A program made the position numbers and the translations under genes. Below are positions 41,399 through 49,248 of a stretch of DNA of 49,248 nt, piece after piece. The notes below the pieces were generated by a model that searched no databases, had not been told where the DNA came from, and saw only the letters and a list, made by a program, of their open reading frames with translations. The stretch comes from Teratosphaeria epicoccoides (Eukaryota > Ascomycota > Dothideomycetes > Mycosphaerellales > Teratosphaeriaceae), in the NCBI GenBank assembly GCA_021401465.1, contig JADDMT010000173.1:1-49248 (forward strand). The letters run 5' to 3'. Within the stretch, counting starts at the first letter, position 1; each line of letters starts with the position of its first letter.

Positions 41399-44300
41399 TT
41401 AAGAATTCTGCTCTAAAACTCTTATCTTCCTACAAATTAACCTTCTTAAGCCCTGCTTACGCCTCCTCTACTCTTCGAATTCACGAATGGCTTCTAGAGT
41501 GTTCTTATAGTCTTAAGCTAGAACCTATTATATGTACTTAGGTAGGTATCCTTTCTACTTTACTAGATAGTACGTTACGCCTTTACGCTACATACTATCC
41601 TTAATACCCTTAACTTGCTACTCTTCGTTCTCTTCTGCTACTAGCATTAGGTCCGCAGGCTCTTTGCCCTCCCGCTATACCTATAGTTCGAGTAGAGATA
41701 CATAGAAGACATTATACACATAATACAATAATGGCAACGATAGCTAGTATGCCTGTAAGCCTATTATGTCGCGTATCCGGAAGGGTCTGACAAACCTTGG
41801 CGTCATCTTCTTGCTTAGAAGTTTCAGCTTAAAATTCTTCGTCGATAGTAACACCTTCGTACTAACTACATACTACATCGGTTTAGCATAGGCGTTATTA
41901 TGTTTAATCTAGGATTCTAAGGCCTTTTCCTAGTGTTCTATTAGCACTAAATGTACCTCGCGCATACGCCGCGCTAATTCCGCGGCAGCTAGTACCCTCT
42001 CCTTAGAAGACTTGTCTCGAGGTAGTTCTAGGTGTATCTCTAGATTAAAGCTATAAAGAATCTAAAATGGCGACATGCGCATAGTAGCATACATGCTATT
42101 ATTAACTGCAAATTCCGCTATAGGAATTACGTTAGCCTAGGCATCCTAGTTCTTAGCGTAGTAGCACTAGAGGTACTACTTAAGAGTCTAGTTCATATGT
42201 TTCGTCTGACTATTAGTCTGTAGATAGAATGCTATACTTAGGCGGTACTTAACACGCGCCTTAAACACAAATTCTTGCTAGTATTTACTAGTAAAGACAG
42301 AACCTCGATCTAATAGGATACTTCGGGAGACACTAAAGCGCTATATGACTTTGTCGTGAAGTAGTCGTAAAAGCTCGCTACTTGTACACTTTTTCATATA
42401 TAGGATAAAGACATTCATCTTCGAGTATTAGTCGACTACTACAAGGACAGCATTAACTACATTGCCTTTCTACTTTACTAGTAGCAAATTAGTAATAAAA
42501 TCTATAGTCAAGTCTTGCTATAGTCTCTCTAGTAGTAGGAGTGCCTAAGTATCGCTATAGGGGTAATAGTACCGAGATTTGCTAACCTAGCACGTCTAGC
42601 AGGATTTGACATAGTCAGAGACATCCTGTTCTAGCGTTAGCTACTAGTATTTGCGTCTAAGAAGTACGTTCGTCTTCTCTGCGCCAAAATGGCCCGCAAG
42701 TTTATTGTCATAATGAATACAGAGGAGCTGCGAACAGAGTACGTAGTTAGCAGGTACGTAGAGCCTATTGTTAAAGTACTACAAGTCGCCTAACTTAGTC
42801 TAGTACTTTAGACTGCCTGTAGTGTCCTAGAGAGCTACACTATCATTAATTAACTCTGGTTCTCGCTCTTGTAACTGCTAAATAAGTCTTGAGACTTCTT
42901 TAAAGGGTTCTTTAGACATCGCATGCTTACTACATGTAAGCTAGTTAACTACTACACGGATCGAGCTAGACATAGTCGCTACAACTGCTAGATAGGAGGG
43001 TTCGTCGCTAGCGGAGGCTATGAGGCCCTATTAGACCTGTAGTTAACCTATAAGAGGAGCTAACGACAGATCGCTACCCTAAACTACAAGCTTCGTTTGT
43101 AGCGTAGGGAGAAGCTGTTAGTTACCCTGCTCCCTAGTGTCATAGTCTAGTTATCGCGAAGGACTATTAGCAGGATTCGTCTTTCCGGAACGATGCTAGA
43201 TAACGAAGTCAAAGCTAGCGAGGAAAGTCGCCTACCTTGCTTGCCGACTACTTAGCTACTTCACGCCTATAAAGCTATAAAGGTTGTTATAGTTAGTAAG
43301 TACCTTAATAGGGTACGCTGCGCCCTCAAGGTAGTATTAGTACTCCTTAAAGCTGTTAACAATAGCTAAAAGCTCTTAGTCGTAAGTCTTGTAGTTAAGC
43401 TTAGCGCCCTGCATCTTCCGCGACTAGAAGGCAATTAGATACTATTGCGTACTACCTTCGTGCGACTAGAGCTACGATATAATTGCGGCTATTACGAATT
43501 TTGAAGTATCGGTCTCTATTCGGATCTTCGTAGCAGGGTTAAAGTGCTAAAGTATAGGCGTAGTTTAAAAAGCTGCTTTAAGTTTAGAGAAAGCCTTGCT
43601 CTAAGCCTCCTCCTAAGGTACTATCCCTAGCTTTTTTCCTTAAATCGCGGCCTTTGCGAGAGCCGTAAGAGGAGCCACGATCTTCGAGTAGGACTATATG
43701 AATCTGTAATAGAAGTTAGTAAATCCTAGGAATACCTGCACTTCTCGGAGGGTAGTTAGCTACAGCTACTCCGCGATTATAGACACCCTTTAGTCATCTA
43801 TGATGACCCCTTCTGTAGAGACGATGTATCCAAGAAACTAAATCCTATCTGTTAGGAATGAGTACTTCTTTAGGTTCGCATACAGAGCGAACTTGTAAAG
43901 CTGTTTAAGTACTATCCTTAGATGCTAAATATGCTCCTCCTTCGAGTTAGAGTAGACTAGTATATCGTCTAAATATACTACGTAGCAGGTGTTAACGAGG
44001 CTAGCTAGGGCCCGGTTAATATACGCTTAGAACGTTGCTAGCGCGTTAGTCAAGCTAAACAGTATTACTATATACTCGAAGTGTCTATACTACGTTCGGA
44101 ATGTAGTCTTCTACTTGTCGCCCTTTTAGATTAGTATCTAGTAGTAGGCGTCCTTTAAGTCAATAGACAAGAAGATGGCGGCGCGACTAAGGCAGTCAAG
44201 CGTCTCGCTAATACGTAGTAGGGGGCAGCGGTTCTTCTAGGTTACTACGTTAAGGCCCCTATAGTTAACGTATAGCTAGAGTGTGTTATCCTTCTTCAGG

Positions 44301-46401
44301 ACAAACATAACTAGCAGTCTAGGCTTGCTGTCGCTTCGTCGGATCTACGCGTTCCTTTGCGCCTTGTAGAGGTAGTCTCGAAGTATTTTAAGCTATGATT
44401 CCGACATAGGGTATAGAGGTTAATGCGGAGGATTATAACCCTCCTTAAGGTTAATCGCATGTTCCGCGTCTAGGGCCTAGGCATAGGCTATAGCCTCTAC
44501 GTCGAAAATATCGGCGTATTCCTCTAACTTAGGCAGAAGGGTAACGTCTTCCTTAATGTTCTGTATGTAGACCGCATACATGCATTAGACCTTCTTTATG
44601 TCCTTATAGAAGCTATGTGCGTCATGTATCTACACTACAGGAACTTTGCCTATAGAGCCATAGAACTAGTTGTTAGTAGCTCTATTAACAACAACTCCCT
44701 GCTTGTAGCGCTAAGGGCGGCCGAGTAGGAGCTCCTTATTAGGGACGTCTTTAGCGTAGAAGACTTCGTTAGTCTCGCGTACTTCTCCTAAGGAGTCCGC
44801 AAGTTAGAGGCGCATGTTATACGAGCCTCGAGCCGCTACGCCTTCGCCTTAAAAGGACTTCATAGTAGGCAGCAAGGCTCCTAGGATTAGCTTCAAACCG
44901 AGCCATACGATTACCCGCTAGGGTATCACGTTAACCTCCGCAAGGTTGTCTAACATATAGTCTACTAGCTTAAGCGAGCCATTAACTTAGACCGCACTAG
45001 ATAGGCGCTAGGCAGGCTACGAGTCTACACTATCGGTAACAGACAGCTTAGATACCCGTAGTAGCTATTTAGTTATCTTAGGCTTGTCCTTCTTTTGCCT
45101 CCTCTCTAGGGAGGTTTCAGATACCTTACTTACCTTCTTCCTATTACTTCGTTTAGGATAGCAAGCCGCCTAGTAGTCCCTTACTCTACAGATGTAGTAG
45201 CTACTTAGAGGCTTCTTACTACTATCTTTTAGCTTAGAGGGCTTACTCCTCTAGAATAAACTACCGCGTTAGATATAACCCCTAGGGCACTTGTAATAGT
45301 AGCCCTTTAGTAGGTCCTTAGGGCTTAGACGCTTATTATCCTTGCTGCCTGATTTTCTATTTCGCTTTAAGGTAATCTCTTAATCTGCCAGACATACAGG
45401 CGCTAGCTACAGGCTTGGCGTCACGTGACCTCACGGATATTTGATATGCTAGACATATAGGCGCTAGCTACAGGCTTGGCGTCACGTGACCTCACGGATA
45501 TTTAAGATGCTAGATGTATAGGTACTAGCTACAGGCTTAGTGTCATGTAACCTTACAGATATTTCTTAGGTTATAGTGTATGTGCATATGTAGCTAACTA
45601 TAATCAGCCCTGTTACAGGACTAATTACTAAGCCTTTTAGCTATGTAGGGTAGTAGTAAAAGGTTAACATACCTTCCCTATTATCTCTATATGTGTCGCA
45701 AGGGACACAAGGTCTTACTAAGTTGTTAGAAGTTCATAAAAAGTCATGATTATGTTCTGAAGATCGTCATCAAGTTTGACGAGTAAGTGCCGCATGCGTT
45801 ACGTCTTAGTATAGGGTAGCATCTGTCCCTTAAGTATAGCAAGGTAGGTAGCGAAGCTAGAGGTTATTTGTCCCTTCCTCTGCTTAGCCTTCTTATACTT
45901 AACAGACATAGTAAGGGCGTAGTTCCCTAGATCCTCGACCTAGTTAACATAGAACTAGCAAAAGTCTACCTATATATACGTTCTGTTATAGACCCGCATA
46001 AGGTTATACTACTCATGCTAATTGTTACGAGGTTCCTTATCCTCTTTAAGCTACATTACACTAAAGGCAAGGCGACTTGTTTACCCTCTATAGAATATCC
46101 GCGTAGGTTAAGCATGAAAACTACCTTATACGCCTACAAGAAAGTCCGAGCCTCCTTTAAGGTGTCTCCCTTAAACAGCTTTAGGTTGCATGCGTTATAA
46201 CTACCTCCTAGTTAGCCTACTATGGCCCTAAATTCAGGCACTAGATTCGTAGGCACATGCGGAGAGTCTACGCCTGCTAGTAAGTTGTCTTTATAGGTCC
46301 CTAGTATAAAATCTTGCTAGATTTCTTCATCTGCTAGTTCATTAGTACTACTTATAGTAACGTCTTCGTCGTCCTCGCTGTTGTTACTACTAGAAGCAGT
46401 G
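41399..46401 (-). pseudogene. gag-pol of chromovirus copy C
   Basis: Minus strand, from an acidic N-terminus near 46401 to a stop at 41401-41399. The reverse transcriptase keeps an unaltered YLDD at 43964-43975, the only intact catalytic motif of the three copies, and the palm region missing from copy A is present. The integrase CxxC region is full length (unlike in copy B), and the chromodomain lies at about 41450-41590. gag is interrupted by a 302-bp insertion (45381-45682). RIP-type stops remain throughout, so it is inactive, but this copy is the best template for describing the family. Confidence 0.88.
45381..45682. mobile_element. 302-bp insertion with three 61-bp repeats in gag of copy C
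   Basis: Absent from the same place in copies A and B and flanked by ATCTCT on both sides (45375-45380 and 45683-45688), so it is an insertion with a 6-bp target duplication. Its left half is a 61-bp tandem repeat (about 45389-45572, nearly three units); each unit contains GTCACGTGAC, at 45420, 45481 and, mutated to GTCATGTAAC, at 45542. The third unit differs from the others mainly by transitions. No terminal inverted repeats, coding frame or tail is seen. It could be a small non-autonomous element of unknown class. Confidence 0.65.
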
Positions 46402-46725
46402 TAGCTCTAGCTCTAGTTCGTAAGGCAGTTTGCGACCTAATCGACAATTATGGCTACAAGGGCTAGGTCGATAGTTAGGGTTAGCTATAGTCCCTATGTA
46501 GGGGGTCTATTACCTTGTCTGCTACGTAATTAGCCTCTAGTAGAACTATTGCTTAATGTAGTGTCACTCGTAGGGGGTACTTCTACAGGCTAGTTACTTA
46601 GGCTAGCTTCGCTATCGCGGGCGCTTAGGATAGTACTTACTACGCGTTAGTTGTAAGTTCGTAGTACTCTAGACATATTATAGTATTATCTGCTAGACTG
46701 TAAAGTAGGGGGGAGAAAGCAGAAC

Positions 46726-47085
46726 TAATATAGATATAAATGCTATATAATATAGAAATATCTCGTAATGTAACAGAGTAATCCGACCTTTTAGTAGGTA
46801 CAAGATAGTACTGCTTTCTGCTTATTACAGAGGTAGCGTTAAGGGTACTTATAACCCCTGACGCTCCTTAATTAGGGAAAGCATGTCCGAGCCTAACCCC
46901 GTAGGGGTACCGTAGGGTTAGCGACGTAGGGGCGTTAAACGTCGACTACTAATCCTACTTAGACGACATACAAGCTAATGTATGTACGAAGGACCCCCTT
47001 GCTATATGTAGTAGGGTCACTACATGCTAAGGGCAGGCATCGGAACCTATGCGGCTCTAATAGTCCCCTTAGACTAACCGTATTA
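46726..47085 (-). repeat. 5' LTR of copy C (360 bp)
   Basis: Begins (minus strand) TAATACGGTTAG at 47085 and ends ATCTATATTA at 46726; ATTAG follows at 47086-47090. GTTCTGCTTTCTCC adjoins it internally as in copy B. Confidence 0.9.
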
Positions 47086-47090
47086 ATTAG

Positions 47091-48022
47091 GGACGTATAG
47101 TATTGTTGCTACTTATACTAATAGGCTACAGATGCTACTGTAATAAGGTTAAGCGCTTAATAGCCGCATTCGATCTTAGCTCTATTGTCTTCTACAATTA
47201 TATTAAGGCGACACTAGAGATAGCGATAGTGTTAGTCCTTAGACGAATAGCAAGGCCTAGTCTCATGTAGAGCGAGTACGTTAAGACCTTTAGTAGATCT
47301 GCCTTAACACTCTCGATTATCTTTAATAACATGATTAAATATCTAGTGACTTAATTCAAGAAGATCTTAGCTTGGCATCTATGCCTCAGATAATATAATA
47401 GCCTCTAGCAGTTCTTATACGCCTTATAGAAGCGTAGTTGTTAAGGATACATATTAATATAGTATGCGACTAGTAATTAATACGTAGGTATGTAGTAGCA
47501 TATAGAGCCTCTATCCCTAATAATAGAGTAAGGTCGAAAAACTAATTACTACCCTTCTTTAATTCTCCTGCGAAGCATGTAAGATACGCCTACATGCATC
47601 ACGTGCGGCTTAGCTCGTTAGCATGACTAAATAAGCCTATAGCTTAGCTATCTAGTATCATTTGCCCCCTTCTCCTATAAGGGTCGTCTCGACACTTAGA
47701 GAGCTTCCTTCCTACACTAAGCAGGATTAGGTCCCCTACAGTTTACTCTGTAAGTAGGTAGCTCCCTTCTAAACTCCCTTCCTCGCAGAGGTAGGTTGTA
47801 AATTATGCTAGAGTCATGACTTAGGTGACATGACTCTTTGTCGCTACATAAAGTGTGCCGCAAACACGCTCGTTAGTTCTAATTACTTCTAGCGCTAGTT
47901 GCTTGTAGTAACAGGGAGTTTACAGCTATAGGAAGCTTCTATAGCGTAAACAGCGCGTAGGTATAAAGTCTGCTATTTGCATGTAGTAATCCTGACTTTC
48001 TTCATCACATTAACCTTTTAAC
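47091..48022. other. Right part of host sequence E, upstream of its gene
   Basis: RIP-type sequence continuing from 30394 once copy C is removed. The part 47091-47600 has no recognisable motif; the last 250 bp look like promoter and leader for the gene at 48023, with TATAAA at 47962 and a pyrimidine-rich stretch (TTTCTTCATCACATTAACC) just before the ATG. Confidence 0.45.
47962..47967 (+). promoter_or_regulatory. Possible TATA box of the E gene
   Basis: TATAAA 56 bp before the proposed ATG at 48023; position and context fit a fungal promoter but such a match is common in AT-rich DNA. Confidence 0.3.
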
Positions 48023-48939
48023 ATGCCTCCTAAAGGTTCTAAGATCGCCGCTAGCGCTACGCTAGCTACTCCTACAAGGTTAACAGGCACCTAGCCTGCT
48101 TAATTTACGCCCTCCTCCTACTACAGTCATAGTAAGGAGCCGCTTGTCGACAACTACAAGCACTACGCGTAGTACATCGGCCTTTCTAGTATGTGTTACT
48201 TGCTTTAAACATACGTAGGGCGCTATTAACTTGATTTTAGAGTATAGGCTATGTACTATATGCTTTAAGTTAGGATAGTAGAAGCGTTACAAGTAGTATG
48301 CCTCTTTGTCTGCCTGAGGCTTACACTTCTCCTACTTGTCATAACTACTAACTATGCTTGCAGCTATAGCAAGAGTAACTACATGTGTACCCCTATGAAC
48401 TAGGCTATAGCGGCTAAATATAATGTCATGCTCCGCGCCTATACTAAGGCTAAGCATGTTAGGCGTAATCCTGACACTACTAGCGAGGATTACGCTGTAG
48501 CCTAGTAAGCCTACCTAGACGCTACTACGAACTAGCACCTACTACTCAAGGTATGTTTTCCGCCTACTTGTCGCATACCTTAGGCATAGGTTTTAGGTAC
48601 TAACTGTCTATAGAGGCTATAGCGTAACTGTAACTCTATGCCTAAGCGCTTCCCTACTATTACGGCTAAGGCTAAGCGTGCTGCTAGCGCCGCGCTAGCA
48701 GGCAGTAGCAGCTAGGCTGTCGCCGCTACTAAGCAGAACACGTAGGCCTTAGTAGGCCTCTTCAAGCTCGGCCGCGCTATAAGTCTCCTAGCCTGTCGTT
48801 TGCTCGTTACATGCTAACCTGCTAATAGTTCCTAGATGCCCGCGTGCCCCGCGCGGATCTTACTCGCGCTAACGCTGCTATAAGTAGGCTCTAGGCCTAC
48901 CTCGATAACAAGATAGAGGTAAGCATATCCCGCGAATAC
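48023..48939 (+). pseudogene. RIP-damaged multi-intron gene of sequence E, 5' part
   Basis: Starts MPPKGSKIAASATLATPTR at ATG 48023. Two introns with textbook signals are visible: 48189-48363 (donor GTATGT, branch CTAAC, acceptor TTGCAG) and 48551-48613 (donor GTATGT, branch TACTAAC, acceptor TATAG). A third donor (GTAAGC) is at 48919. Exon 2 (NVMLRAYTKAKHVRRNPDTT) and exon 3 (MPKRFPTITAKAKRAASAAL) stay in phase; exon 1 to exon 2 is off by one base, a likely deletion. TAG/TAA stops sit in all exons. An F-family LTR starts at 48940 inside the putative third intron. I do not recognise the protein. Because it carries RIP it should exist in more than one copy. Confidence 0.5.
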
Positions 48940-49248
48940 TGTCATGAGTGTCAGGAGTACTGTCCGGAGTACTGTAGGATACAGGATCATGTAGGTCCTA
49001 AGTGCTATGAGTCATAGTACTGTTATAGGAGTACTATGAGTTATAGGCACAGTCATGGAAGAAAGGATCTGTCACGTGAGGACAGATCCCCGGATCTGTA
49101 GGGTTAGTCTATAGATCCATGGGCTTGCAAGGAAGAAGGGATCTGTCACGTGATAACAGACCCTTAGATCTGTAGGGTTAGTCTACAGATCTACAGACAC
49201 GGATCTGTTAGGTCTGTCGACAGATCTAACAGAGCTGCTCTGTCGCTC
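48940..49248 (+). repeat. LTR of a second F-family element, truncated by the window end
   Basis: Begins TGTCATGAGTGTCAGGAG and aligns with the complement of 1939-2267 along its whole length, including both 74-bp units with TCACGTGA. It differs mainly by transitions. It is either the 5' LTR of a plus-strand F element or a solo LTR; the rest lies outside the window. Confidence 0.8.

Larger units (their letters stand above)
30400..47085 (-). mobile_element. Chromovirus copy C, minus strand, interrupted by copy B
   Basis: A full-length element bounded by LTRs (3' LTR 30400-30771, 5' LTR 46726-47085) and a 5-bp target duplication ATTAG (30395-30399 and 47086-47090). The plus-strand order is 3' LTR, purine tract (30772-30784, complement GGAGGAGAGGTAG), ORF-X, first part of the aORF, copy B (31835-40021), rest of the aORF, pol, gag, leader of about 320 bp and 5' LTR. 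Without copy B and one CCTCC it is about 8.5 kb, which includes a 302-bp insertion in gag. It is the oldest of the visible insertions here, since B landed in it. RIP-type stops are dense throughout. Confidence 0.9.

Noticed and set aside
48023..48939. Captain-type tyrosine recombinase of a giant fungal mobile element
   Set aside because: E carries introns and a novel-looking N-terminus, but no recombinase motif could be read in the visible exons.
1939..49248. A giant DNA transposon bounded by inverted repeats at the two window ends
   Set aside because: The inverted repeats begin with TG, carry TATA-like and enhancer-like sequence, and the left one leads straight into a gypsy gag on the same strand. 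They are LTRs of two F-family elements, and different elements lie directly next to each.

Overview
The window looks like chromosomal DNA of a filamentous ascomycete (Pezizomycotina). Three things point there: Ty3/gypsy LTR retrotransposons whose reading frames are broken almost only by C-to-T and G-to-A changes (the mark of repeat-induced point mutation, RIP); short introns with GTATGT/GTGAGT donors, CTAAC/CTGAC branch sites and YAG acceptors; and a sharply bounded, non-repetitive middle block with more GC. I cannot name a species. No gene in the window is clearly intact and functional; the best small intact frame is a single-membrane-span protein at 25645-25854 (-).

Layout. (1) 1-13084 is RIP-mutated repeat DNA: the 5' part of a minus-strand gypsy element (F, 1-2267, with its gag and 5' LTR), inserted into a plus-strand chromovirus copy A (2268-9643), followed by an unclassified mutated block G (9649-13084). 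(2) 13085-30181 is a non-repetitive island of about 17 kb. It holds remnants of genes with in-frame stops and frameshifts, several minisatellites and no long intact gene. (3) 30202-49248 is a nested stack: host element or duplicated gene E, interrupted by minus-strand chromovirus C (30400-47085, target duplication ATTAG), itself interrupted by plus-strand chromovirus B (31835-40021, target duplication CCTCC). At the right edge the LTR of a second F-family copy starts at 48940.

The chromovirus family (A, B, C) is the most informative part. Each copy has gag-pol ending in a chromodomain. Between pol and the 3' LTR each also has a 496-codon frame on the opposite strand (aORF), and 49 bp beyond its start a 172-codon sense-strand frame (ORF-X). 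Both extra frames have exactly the same length in all three copies, whereas gag-pol carries copy-specific indels. gag-pol and aORF are convergent (about 140 bp apart); aORF and ORF-X are divergent.

All coding calls in the central island rest on low stop density and on how the translations look, with no database support. Several stretches read plausibly in more than one frame, and this is said where it applies.
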